From the NCBI RefSeq assembly GCF_001411805.1, contig NZ_CP007213.1, positions 806,001 through 870,000 on the forward strand: a stretch of 64,000 bases of DNA, in the 5' to 3' direction. Made by a program: the position numbers and the translations under genes. Every line of letters starts with the position of its first letter. The stretch's first letter is position 1. This stretch comes from Burkholderia plantarii. GTDB lineage: Bacteria > Pseudomonadota > Gammaproteobacteria > Burkholderiales > Burkholderiaceae. The notes below the pieces were generated by a model. That model made no database searches and was not told the origin of the DNA. It worked only from the letters and a program-made list of their open reading frames with translations. Positions 56,354-64,000 of this stretch are shown here, piece after piece.

Positions 56354-57421
56354 ATGATGCACTCAATGTCGGACATATCGAAAACGGGGTTGAACGTGAG
56401 CCGTGGTCGGGGGATAGAGGTCCGCCGCGAGCGAGAGAGCGTCATCATGCTGCTGCTCGACGGATTTTCCGTTATGCAAATGGGTAAGCTGGCTGCGTTG
56501 TTCGAATACGCAAACCAGTTGAGCCGCGCCAAGTTCGCATTCGCCGATCGTTACGAACTGAGCCTGTATTCGGCGCGTGGTGGCCCGGTCCGGTCGTCGT
56601 CGGGCGTGCAGATCTGGACCGACGCGCCGCATATGCCGGATACAGGCGTGATTCGCGCGATGTTCGTGCTCGGTGGAGAGGACACGACACCCCCCCATGA
56701 CAGCGGCTTGGTGGCGTGGCTCCATAACGCGTATCGATGCGCGAGCGTGGTCAAGGGCGCGAGCGGCGGCTGCAGATTACTGGCGAGCATCCGGTTGCAT
56801 GAGAAGGGGCTGGGAGCGGCACCGTTGGCATCGTGCATGCTGCGTGCCTTGCCGGGTGCGAACGCGCGTTCCGTCACGACCGCCGTGGACGAAGGCGTGC
56901 TGTCCACCGCGCTGTCGATCGTCGCGCACGACATGGGATACGAGATCGCGCAGAAGATCGTCACCAACCGGATGCCCGGCGTGGCGGGACAACTGACGGG
57001 TGCCGCGTTCGGACCACGCGAAGCACGGGCGAGCGAACTGATTCGCGCGGCCACGCATCATCTGCGTGTCAACAGCGCGAACCGAATTTCGATTGCGGAC
57101 GCCGCTCAGGCCGCGGCCATGAGCGAACGGAATTTTCTCCGGCGCTTCAAGAACGAAATCGGCGTGACGCCGACTGAATTCGTGCTGCGGGTCCGACTCG
57201 AGAAGGCGTGCTGCATGCTGGTCGAGACGGATCTTCCTGCCGACAAGGTCGCGCGGCGCACCGGCCTGGGCAGCGGCGACCGGCTCGCGAAGGTGTTCCG
57301 CCAGCACTTGTCGATGTCACCGACGGAGTATCGGGCGGCTGCCCGCAGGGGGATGTACACGCCGCCGGACGACGAGATGGTTGCGGGCGTGGCGAACTGG
57401 ATGAACGGCTCGATCTCGTAG
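56354..57421 (+). CDS. AraC/GlxA-type transcriptional regulator
   Basis: This 355-residue protein has an N-terminal class I glutaminase-like (DJ-1/PfpI) domain (SVIMLLLDGFSVMQMGKLAA onward) and a C-terminal AraC domain with two HTH segments (ISIADAAQAAAMSERNFLRR and ADKVARRTGLGSGDRLAKVF). The DJ-1 elbow reads VVKGASGGCRLLA rather than the common xCTGAFxLA, so the nucleophile region is altered; these domains are usually sensory, not catalytic, in such regulators. It lies upstream of the exopolysaccharide operon and may control it. Confidence 0.87.
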   Translation: MMHSMSDISKTGLNVSRGRGIEVRRERESVIMLLLDGFSVMQMGKLAALFEYANQLSRAKFAFADRYELSLYSARGGPVRSSSGVQIWTDAPHMPDTGVIRAMFVLGGEDTTPPHDSGLVAWLHNAYRCASVVKGASGGCRLLASIRLHEKGLGAAPLASCMLRALPGANARSVTTAVDEGVLSTALSIVAHDMGYEIAQKIVTNRMPGVAGQLTGAAFGPREARASELIRAATHHLRVNSANRISIADAAQAAAMSERNFLRRFKNEIGVTPTEFVLRVRLEKACCMLVETDLPADKVARRTGLGSGDRLAKVFRQHLSMSPTEYRAAARRGMYTPPDDEMVAGVANWMNGSIS

Positions 57422-57739
57422 TGGAACTGCCGGCCCGGCTGGCGCGGCACGACGTCGTGGTCCATGAGCGTCACCCTTCGCAAGCCGCTCTCGCCGCCAA
57501 GCAGGTTGCGGACACAACGAAAAATCGATGCGGCTCCTGACAATGACCTCGGATTCGGCGAGCGGCGTGCCTGGGAGCGTCGCCTCGTCGTCGGCTCGTC
57601 GGCCGGTGCGGTGCGTTTGGCATCGCATCCGGGTGCCGTCCGCGTTCATGTTCCACGGCGACACGTGCCCCGGCCATGAGCGCGGCCGCGACCGCCACGC
57701 ATGCGCGACGACGTCTCGCGCAGCGCCGATCTCCTGACT

Positions 57740-57816
57740 GGTCTTTCGAGGAGCTGTACCCCCGATCTCCTCGGAACCTTGCCTGCGCGCAGTCATGCGC
57801 GCAGGCCTTTTTATTT
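57740..57816 (+). ncRNA. candidate small RNA ending in a strong terminator
   Basis: Two stem-loops are adjacent. The first pairs CGAGGAG with CTCCTCG across a loop that exposes ACCCCC. The second, GCCTGCGCGCA (57781-57791) and TGCGCGCAGGC (57796-57806) with a GTCA loop, is a perfect 11-bp stem followed by CTTTTTATTT, a textbook intrinsic terminator on the plus strand. The terminator lies 360 bp past the AraC-type gene, far for its own 3' end, and no coding frame fits the interval, which supports a separate small RNA. A long untranslated 3' end of the AraC-type gene is the alternative. Confidence 0.5.
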
Positions 57817-58527
57817 CGTCGGCGCCGGTCATGAACGACGCTCCGGCACGAAGGGCATCGCGTGTCCCGCAGGAACGCGGCATCGCATGCGGCTCCTTCC
57901 GCCCGAGCGGCGGTCGCGCCGGATCCGCGGCCTGCGGGAGGCGGCGCGAGCCCGCAGAGCGGGACGGATGGCGCAGTCTCGAACCGTGGTGGTGTCGCCG
58001 GTGATCGCGTCGTTCATCCCGGGTACTGCATTGTCGCAACGGTGCCGTGCATGCGTCGGTTACGTGGGCGCTCGCGGTATGCCGGTGCGTGTTCTTTTCC
58101 GGCATTCGCGCTGTCGCGCGATGACCCGGACCGCGCGAGCGAGCGCAGGAAGGAACGTCGACTCGGGAAATCCCGCAGGCAAATCGGACGACAGCTAGTT
58201 CGAATCAGCCAGCCATATTTCTGCACGCAGCCGGCTGAGTATGATGCGACGGAACAGGAAGGGGCGGTCGTGAGTGCCGCGACGGTGTCGTCGGGATCGA
58301 TGGATTCTCGCCACTCGGAGCAGGGGCCGCGATGGCGGCATTCAAGGTCGCGAGCGATCTCCGTGCGCGCGCCGGCACGATCCGACGCGCCGGAACGCGA
58401 CGCCGAATGGCGGATGCGGGCGAGAGCGAAGGACGCGGTAGAGGACGCGCAGCGGGGATTCGGTTCCGGGTCGATCAGGCATTGCCGTGCGAGCGGATTC
58501 AAGTCGCTCTGACAAATAGGAGTCCAA

Positions 58528-60048
58528 ATGACAGGTGATTCGATCGAAACGCTGCCTCCGGGCAGCGAGCATGCCGAACGGCGGCCGGGCGACCTCGTCG
58601 AGTCGCGTGTTCGCGTCGCCCCTGTCGTGCTGGCAGGGGGGGCGGGGTCGCGCCTGTGGCCGATGTCGCGCGAGCAGCACCCGAAGCAGTTGATCGGCGT
58701 GCTCGGCGCCGATTCGCTACTGCAGGAGACCGTTCAGCGCATGAAGGGATTCACGTCGGGGATCCATCAGTTGGCCGCGCCGATCGTCGTGTGCGGCGAC
58801 GAGCATCGGTTCGTGACCGCGGAGCAACTGCGTGCGAGCGGCATCGATGCACGCATCGTGGTGGAGCCGGTCCGGCGCGACACGGCGCCGGCACTGACGC
58901 TGGCCGTGGCCGCCGCGTGCGCCGAAGGCGAGGACGCAGTGGTCATCGCGATGCCGGCGGATCACGCGATTGCCGATACCCGCGCGCTCCATCATGCGCT
59001 GCGGGTTGCGATCGCACATGCGGAGCGCGGTGCCGTCGTGATGCTCGGCATATCGCCCACGCGGCCCGAGGCCGGATATGGCTACATCAGGCTGGGCGAC
59101 GGGCTCGGCGGGGGCGCGCGCCGTATCGAGCACTTCGTCGAGAAGCCCGCGGCCGAACTGGCCGGGCAATACCTGGAGTCCGGCTCGTACTGGTGGAACA
59201 GCGGCATTTTCGTCTTGCGCGCGAGTGTCTGGCTCGACACGTTGCGTGCGTTGTGCCCCGACATGCATGCGGCCTGTGTGGCCGCATACCGGAACGGCGC
59301 ACAAGACGGTCCGTTCTATCGGCCCTGCGCGCAGGCATTCCGCGCGTCGCCGTCGGACTCGATCGATTACGCGGTGATGGAGCGGCTGAATTCCCGCGGC
59401 GACCTTGCCGAGGGCGTGGTGATACCGCTGAACGCGGGTTGGTCCGATCTCGGCTCATGGGATGCCGTGTGGGAAGCACTCGACAAGGACCCCGACGGAA
59501 ACGTCGGGCGCGGCAAGGTCGTATTCGAAGGCGCCACGTCGAGCTTCGCCCATTCGGAGGGAAGGCTGGTCGCCTGTGTGGGCGTGACCGACGTGATCGT
59601 TGTCGAAACCGCCGACGCGGTGCTGGTCGCGGACCGATCGCGCGTGCAGTGCGTGAAGGGGCTCGTCACCCGGATTCGTGCGCAGCAGGCGCAGGAGGCG
59701 GACAGGCATCGGAAGGTGCGACGTCCGTGGGGATATTACGACTCGATCGACCACGGCGATCGCTTCCAGGTCAAGCGCATCGTCGTTCAGCCGGGCGGGC
59801 GCCTGTCGTTGCAGCTGCATCACCACCGCGCCGAACACTGGATCGTCGTGAGCGGGACTGCGCTCGTGACCCGCGGCGACGAGCAATTCATGCTCGCCGA
59901 AAACCAGTCGACCTTCATTCCGCTCGGCATCGCGCACCGGCTCGAAAACCCCGGAAAGTTGCCGCTCGAGATCATCGAAGTGCAATCGGGCTCGTATTTC
60001 GGCGAAGACGACATCGTACGGTTCGATGACATCTACGGGCGTCACTGA
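58528..60048 (+). CDS. bceA: mannose-1-phosphate guanylyltransferase/mannose-6-phosphate isomerase
   Basis: This 506-residue bifunctional type II enzyme has the pyrophosphorylase signature VLAGGAGSRLWPMSREQHPK near residue 34 and EKPAAELAGQY near residue 205. The C-terminal cupin isomerase domain holds the zinc ligands in LQLHHHRAEHWIVVSG. It makes GDP-mannose from mannose-1-phosphate and interconverts fructose-6-phosphate and mannose-6-phosphate. It leads the exopolysaccharide operon. The start is supported by TAGGAGT 7 bp upstream. The symbol follows the cepacian bce clusters and is inferred by context. Confidence 0.9.
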   Translation: MTGDSIETLPPGSEHAERRPGDLVESRVRVAPVVLAGGAGSRLWPMSREQHPKQLIGVLGADSLLQETVQRMKGFTSGIHQLAAPIVVCGDEHRFVTAEQLRASGIDARIVVEPVRRDTAPALTLAVAAACAEGEDAVVIAMPADHAIADTRALHHALRVAIAHAERGAVVMLGISPTRPEAGYGYIRLGDGLGGGARRIEHFVEKPAAELAGQYLESGSYWWNSGIFVLRASVWLDTLRALCPDMHAACVAAYRNGAQDGPFYRPCAQAFRASPSDSIDYAVMERLNSRGDLAEGVVIPLNAGWSDLGSWDAVWEALDKDPDGNVGRGKVVFEGATSSFAHSEGRLVACVGVTDVIVVETADAVLVADRSRVQCVKGLVTRIRAQQAQEADRHRKVRRPWGYYDSIDHGDRFQVKRIVVQPGGRLSLQLHHHRAEHWIVVSGTALVTRGDEQFMLAENQSTFIPLGIAHRLENPGKLPLEIIEVQSGSYFGEDDIVRFDDIYGRH

Positions 60049-60094
60049 AAAGTCGGGACTTCATGTGTCGCGGATCGAGGCGGAGGACGGAAAA

Positions 60095-61474
60095 ATGATC
60101 GGGCTGCAAGGATTACTGGCGCGACTGCTCGACGTCGGGCTCATCATCGCGGGTTCGCTCGTGGCTTCGCAGTTCCGGTTCTACCGGGCAACGGACAGCC
60201 ATTTCGACAGCGCGGTCGTCACGTTCGGCATCGCGTTCTCCCTCGTGCTGTTTCCGGCCTTCGGCGTATATGAGTCGTGGCGCGGTCGTTCGATGCCCAG
60301 GCTGATCGGGAGGACCTCGCTTGCGTGGCTCGTCGTGCAGGCATGCGGAATCACCCTGATGTTCCTGTTGCATCGCGCGGACGCCATTTCACGGCTCTGG
60401 TTCGTCTACTGGAGCGCGATCACGGGCGGAGCGCTGATCGCATCGCGCGTCGCCACCCACCTCGCGCTGCGTGGCGTGCGACGCGCCGGCCTGAACCTGC
60501 GCAGCGTGGCCGTGGTCGGCCATGGGCCGCATTGCCGTCACGTCGTGCGCCGGCTCGACGAATCTTCCGCAAGCGGCTTCCGGGCGGCTGCGGTATACGA
60601 ACTGCGCCCGGCGATGGAATCCGTGCATTCGGGCGTGCCGACGTTCCGCGATTTCGACCGATTCGCCGCCCATGTGCGCGAAACCGGCGTCCAGGAGATC
60701 TGGCTCGCCTTGCCGCTCTCGGAAGAGGCGACGATGCTGCGCGTCGTCCGCGAATTCAGCGAGGAACTGGTGAACATCCGCTTCATTCCAGACGTGCGCG
60801 GCGTTGCACTGTTCGACGGCGCGATGACCGACCTGGTCGGGGTTCCCGCGATCAACCTCGTCGCTTCGCCGCTGCCGAGCCGCGCGATGCTTCAGAAGGA
60901 AATATTCGACCGCCTGTTTGCCGCCCTGGCGCTCCTGGCACTGCTGCCGTTGATGGTGGTGATCGCGATCGCGGTGAAGCTGTCGTCACCGGGGCCCGTG
61001 TTCTTCAAGCAGTTCCGCAAGGGGGCGGACGGGCGCGAATTCAGGATCCTGAAGTTCCGCACGATGCGGGTGCATGTGGAGGCGGCGGGCGTGGTCACGC
61101 AGGCCACCAAAACCGATGCCCGCATTACGCGCGTCGGACGCTTTCTCCGGCGCACGAGCCTCGACGAACTGCCGCAATTCCTGAACGTGTTGCGCGGCGA
61201 CATGTCGGTCGTCGGGCCGCGGCCTCACGCGATCGAGCACGACCGTCTTTACCAGAAGGTGGTCGATGGCTACATCCATCGCTATCGCATCAAGCCCGGC
61301 ATTACAGGGTGGGCGCAGGTGAACGGGTATCGCGGCGAAACGGATCGCCTCGAGAAGATGCAGAAGCGCGTCGAGTACGACCTTTATTACCTGCGGAACT
61401 GGTCGTTCGCGCTGGACATGCGGATCGTCGTCGCGACGATCGTGAACGGCTTCGGCGGCCGCAACGCGTATTGA
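60095..61474 (+). CDS. bceB: undecaprenyl-phosphate glycosyl-1-phosphate transferase (BceB-like)
   Basis: This protein of about 459 residues has four or five N-terminal membrane helices, a soluble Rossmann-like middle part and a C-terminal bacterial sugar-transferase domain with FKQFRKGADGREFRILKFRT, RTSLDELPQFLNVLRGDMS and VVGPRPHAIEHD. It starts lipid-linked repeat-unit assembly by moving a hexose-1-phosphate to undecaprenyl phosphate. ATG at 60095 follows GGAGG at good spacing; an upstream in-frame ATG at 60026 would overlap bceA by 23 bp but lacks a ribosome site. Confidence 0.88.
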   Translation: MIGLQGLLARLLDVGLIIAGSLVASQFRFYRATDSHFDSAVVTFGIAFSLVLFPAFGVYESWRGRSMPRLIGRTSLAWLVVQACGITLMFLLHRADAISRLWFVYWSAITGGALIASRVATHLALRGVRRAGLNLRSVAVVGHGPHCRHVVRRLDESSASGFRAAAVYELRPAMESVHSGVPTFRDFDRFAAHVRETGVQEIWLALPLSEEATMLRVVREFSEELVNIRFIPDVRGVALFDGAMTDLVGVPAINLVASPLPSRAMLQKEIFDRLFAALALLALLPLMVVIAIAVKLSSPGPVFFKQFRKGADGREFRILKFRTMRVHVEAAGVVTQATKTDARITRVGRFLRRTSLDELPQFLNVLRGDMSVVGPRPHAIEHDRLYQKVVDGYIHRYRIKPGITGWAQVNGYRGETDRLEKMQKRVEYDLYYLRNWSFALDMRIVVATIVNGFGGRNAY

Positions 61475-61542
61475 GCCGGCGGTTTCAAGGGCCGGCGAGT
61501 GCCGGCCACGACACAACAACATGTCATCGGGGTGAAACAGGC

Positions 61543-62109
61543 ATGAATGCAGTCAGGATCAGCGTCGCATTGCTGACGCTATCGGTCGCGCCAGGGGCGC
61601 ATGCACAGTTCCTGTCAGGCGACGCGCTCGCAACCGGCGCGCCGATGCTCGACAACGCCGCCACCACGACGGTGCCGTCGGTGATCCGGCCGATCGTCGG
61701 TTCCGGCACCCACCGCGTGCGGTTGGGCGTGAAGGTGGCGCGCAGCTACGAAACACGCCAGGTGACCGATCTGGAGAAGGCGTGGGGCAGCGCGGGGCCG
61801 GGGACGCTCGCCGGCACCGTCACGACGCGCGATTCGGGCGGCACGCCGGGCAATCTCGACGGGATCGCGGCCGCTCTCCCGACCCTCGGCCTCGCGCCCG
61901 GCCGCGCGCCCGGTTCGGCCGGCGCCGTTGGCGTCGCGGGTATATCCGGCTTCTCCGGCGGGATGGAGGCGATGGGGACGATGGGCGCGATCGGCATGAC
62001 GAGCGCGACGGGCACGCCTCGATCACTGGATCCGGGGGCGCGGCTGCTTCCGTCCGGCAGCTCGCTCGCGGCACCGCTGCGGTCGTCCGTGTCCGGCGAC
62101 CTGAACTAG
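61543..62109 (+). CDS. secreted protein of the exopolysaccharide operon, function unknown
   Basis: This 188-residue precursor has a signal peptide (LLTLSVAPGAHAQFL). The mature part is Gly/Ala/Ser/Thr-rich with long GAV-type runs (GSAGAVGVAGISGFSGGMEA, MGTMGAIGM). No family was recognised. It takes the place of the UDP-glucose dehydrogenase gene (bceC) that follows bceB in known cepacian clusters. The small gaps (68 and 18 bp) suggest co-transcription with bceB and the export lipoprotein. Confidence 0.65.
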   Translation: MNAVRISVALLTLSVAPGAHAQFLSGDALATGAPMLDNAATTTVPSVIRPIVGSGTHRVRLGVKVARSYETRQVTDLEKAWGSAGPGTLAGTVTTRDSGGTPGNLDGIAAALPTLGLAPGRAPGSAGAVGVAGISGFSGGMEAMGTMGAIGMTSATGTPRSLDPGARLLPSGSSLAAPLRSSVSGDLN

Positions 62110-62127
62110 TCCGGTCGAGGCCCATCA

Positions 62128-63246
62128 ATGAGTTCATTACGTGTCGTATCGGTGTTGTCCATCGCGTGGTGCCTGAGCGCCTGCACGATCGCACCTGGGA
62201 TGTCGTTCAGCGACGAGCCGAATGCGCGAGCCCACGCGCAGCCGGGTGTCCCGGTCGTGCCGATCACGAGTGCGCTGATCGATACGCAGGGGCGCGAGCA
62301 CGCGGCCGACACGCGCCGCCTCGCGCTCGAGCCGTTCGTCGGCCGGCCGGCCGAGTACCGGATCGGGCCGTCGGACGTGCTGTCGATCATCGTCTGGGAC
62401 CATCCCGAACTCGTGCTGCCGAGCCTGAGCTATTCGCTCGTCAGCGCGAATGCCGGCGCGACGCCGTCGGGGCTGCCGCAACAGACCCTGCCGGGCTACG
62501 TCGTCGACGGCGACGGCGACATCCAGTTTCCGTACGTGGGGCGCTTCCGCGTCGTGGGCATGACGGTCGGCGACGCACAGAAGCGGTTGTCCGCGGCGCT
62601 GGTGCCGTACATCTCGCGCCCGCAACTCACGCTGCGCGTGGTCGATTTCCGCAGCAAGCGCGTCTACGTCGACGGCGAAGTGCGTGATGCGGGCGTGAAG
62701 CCGATCACGGACGTGCCGATGACGCTGGCGGAGGCGCTCAGCCAGGCGGGCGGCATCGCGCCGTCCGGCGACGCGAGCAACGTCTTGCTGAACCGCGGCG
62801 GCGTGCAGTATCGGCTGGGCATTCCCCAGTTGCTCGCGGCCGGGCTGAATCCGTCGCAGGTCCTGCTGCGCGACGGCGACGCCGTCAGAGTCGTGTCGCG
62901 CGACGAATCGAAGGTGTTCGTCGTCGGCGAGGTGACGAAGCCGGTGTCGCTGACGATGCACGACTCCCGGTTGAGCCTGAACGAGGCGCTCGGCGAGGCG
63001 GGCGGTGTCAGCGTCGCGACGAGCGACGCGAAATCGGTTTTCGTGATCCGGGCGGGCCGCGACGGCGCGACCCCGTCGGTATTCCAGCTCGACGCCCGCT
63101 CCCCGGTGGCGCTGGCGCTGGCCGAGCAGTTCCAGCTCGAGCCGAAGGACGTGGTGTTCGTCGACGCGACCGGTTTCGCGCGCTTGAATCGGGTCGTCAG
63201 CCAGATCCTGACGGGTTCGGGCGTCGTCTACAACCTGACGCGCTGA
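62128..63246 (+). CDS. bceE: outer-membrane polysaccharide export lipoprotein (OPX, BceE-like)
   Basis: This 372-residue precursor has a lipobox (AWCLSAC near residue 19), the polysaccharide-export domain (EYRIGPSDVLSIIVWDHPEL near residue 79, then YVGRFRVVGMTVGDAQKRL) and SLBB-type repeats (VYVDGEVRDAGVKPI and VFVVGEVTKPVSL). The protein is a Wza-type exit channel, fixed in the outer membrane by its lipid and working with the tyrosine kinase/copolymerase encoded two genes on. The frame is intact to the C-terminal helix (VSQILTGSGVVYNLTR). Confidence 0.9.
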   Translation: MSSLRVVSVLSIAWCLSACTIAPGMSFSDEPNARAHAQPGVPVVPITSALIDTQGREHAADTRRLALEPFVGRPAEYRIGPSDVLSIIVWDHPELVLPSLSYSLVSANAGATPSGLPQQTLPGYVVDGDGDIQFPYVGRFRVVGMTVGDAQKRLSAALVPYISRPQLTLRVVDFRSKRVYVDGEVRDAGVKPITDVPMTLAEALSQAGGIAPSGDASNVLLNRGGVQYRLGIPQLLAAGLNPSQVLLRDGDAVRVVSRDESKVFVVGEVTKPVSLTMHDSRLSLNEALGEAGGVSVATSDAKSVFVIRAGRDGATPSVFQLDARSPVALALAEQFQLEPKDVVFVDATGFARLNRVVSQILTGSGVVYNLTR

Positions 63247-63251
63247 TTGTC

Positions 63252-63686
63252 ATGATCCATTCGATTCTGGTCGTCTGCGCGGGCAATATCTGCCGCAGCC
63301 CGATGGCCGAGGGCATCCTGCGCGCACGGCGTCCGGACAAGACCGTCGCCTCCGCCGGCCTGTGCGCGGTCATCGGCCACGAGGCCGACACGCATGCGGT
63401 CGGCCTGCTGGGGTCGCGAGGCATCGACATCAGCGCGCACCGCTCGCGCCAGCTGGTGTGGCGGCAATGCCTTCACGCCGACCTGATCCTGACGATGGAT
63501 CGCGAGCAGAAGGCCGCGATTCAGGGGCGGCTTCCGCATCTGCGGGGCAAGGTGTTTCGCGTGGGCGAATTGATCGACATCGACATCGACGATCCGTATC
63601 GCAAGGGCAGTCAAGCATTTGAACACGCACTCGAACGAATCGACATCGGCCTGAACGCCTGGCTCTCGAAACTGGAAACCCTCTAA
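63252..63686 (+). CDS. bceD: low-molecular-weight protein tyrosine phosphatase (BceD-like)
   Basis: This 144-residue phosphatase has the CX5R(S/T) loop VCAGNICRSPMAEG with nucleophile C9 and R15, and the general-acid loop IDDPYRKG near residue 118. It removes phosphate from the C-terminal tyrosine cluster of the partner BY-kinase and so adjusts polymer length and output. It follows the OPX gene by 5 bp and ends directly before the kinase start. In cepacian clusters phosphatase and OPX stand in the opposite order. Confidence 0.93.
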   Translation: MIHSILVVCAGNICRSPMAEGILRARRPDKTVASAGLCAVIGHEADTHAVGLLGSRGIDISAHRSRQLVWRQCLHADLILTMDREQKAAIQGRLPHLRGKVFRVGELIDIDIDDPYRKGSQAFEHALERIDIGLNAWLSKLETL

Positions 63687-64000
63687 ATGAAATTCGACGC
63701 TGTGAACCGCGCACCGCAACGACCCGGCGGTGACTCGCCGCCGGAAGACGGGGCCGAGCTGGGCGCGCTGGTCGACATCCTCCTCGATAACCGCAGGATG
63801 ATCGCGATCGTGACGGCGGTTTGCCTTGCCCTCGGTGGCCTGTACGCGCTGCTGCGGCCGCGGGTGTATGAGGGAAACCTGCTGATCCAGGTGGAAAACA
63901 GCATCGATTCCGCGGCGAACAGCCTGCTTGGCAGCGTGTCGTCGCTATTCGACGTCAAGTCGACGGCCGACGCGGAAATCGAGTTGATCCGCTCGCGCCT
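63687..64000 (+). CDS. bceF: tyrosine kinase/chain-length regulator (BceF-like), 5' part only
   Basis: The first 104 codons are present and run off the window. The N-terminus shows a short hydrophilic start, ALVDILLDNRRMIAIVTAVC as the first membrane helix and the Wzz-type segment RPRVYEGNLLIQVENS. This is the polysaccharide copolymerase part of a BY-type kinase that partners the OPX channel and is dephosphorylated by the preceding phosphatase. The ATP-binding domain lies beyond the window. The ATG directly abuts the upstream TAA. Confidence 0.85.
   Translation, partial: MKFDAVNRAPQRPGGDSPPEDGAELGALVDILLDNRRMIAIVTAVCLALGGLYALLRPRVYEGNLLIQVENSIDSAANSLLGSVSSLFDVKSTADAEIELIRSR

Overview
The window is high-GC, densely coded DNA of the kind seen in Burkholderia. 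That placement is inferred from base composition, from protein families (paired OmpC-type porins, MdtABC and MexF-like RND pumps, a cepacian-type exopolysaccharide locus) and from gene style; no rRNA or other phylogenetic marker is present.

Layout. (1) 78-6042, minus strand: an operon for four-carbon acid sugars (otnI, MFS carrier, otnC, otnK, ltnD) behind a FadR-type regulator, predicted to turn L-threonate-like acids into dihydroxyacetone phosphate. (2) 6.3-16.6 kb: small regulators and accessory enzymes (GNAT/XRE-cupin pair, PLP decarboxylase, aldo-keto reductase, MarR, TetR/FAD monooxygenase) mixed with decayed sequence: an HxlR tail, a frameshifted aminotransferase, an IS630-family remnant, an SDR pseudogene and an IS3-family remnant. 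(3) 16.6-25.4 kb: a MexF-like RND pump operon divergent from a response regulator/histidine kinase pair. (4) 25.4-39.6 kb: an orphan OmpR-type regulator with a MipA/OmpV protein, an MdtABC-type pump whose outer-membrane gene is broken, and a run of small secreted or lipid-anchored envelope proteins. (5) 39.6-44.8 kb: degraded sequence, an MFS/siderophore-interacting protein/TetR group, and a second IS630 remnant. (6) 44.8-54.8 kb: a tyrosine decarboxylation module (GntR regulator, second-type tyrS, aromatic amino acid permease, tyrosine decarboxylase, antiporter) facing two porins. (7) 54.8-64 kb: a lower-GC gap, an AraC/GlxA-type regulator, a candidate small RNA with a strong terminator, and the start of a bce-like exopolysaccharide operon that runs off the window.

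The most notable finding is non-coding. Five promoters in regions 3 and 4 share one architecture: two GACAT/GACAC half-sites exactly 10 bp apart, ACAG 23-24 bp after the first half-site, then 18 bp after the ACAGCT-like hexamer a TACATT-like -10. The sites lie upstream of the two-component pair, of the orphan regulator with mipA, of the lipoprotein-mdtABC operon, and of the two secreted-protein transcription units. This suggests a single envelope-stress or efflux regulon driven by one or both OmpR-type regulators. A second shared element, a 10-bp palindrome ATTTCGAAAT in matching flanks, lies upstream of both the tyramine-module antiporter and the first porin, which are divergent, and suggests joint control of that module.
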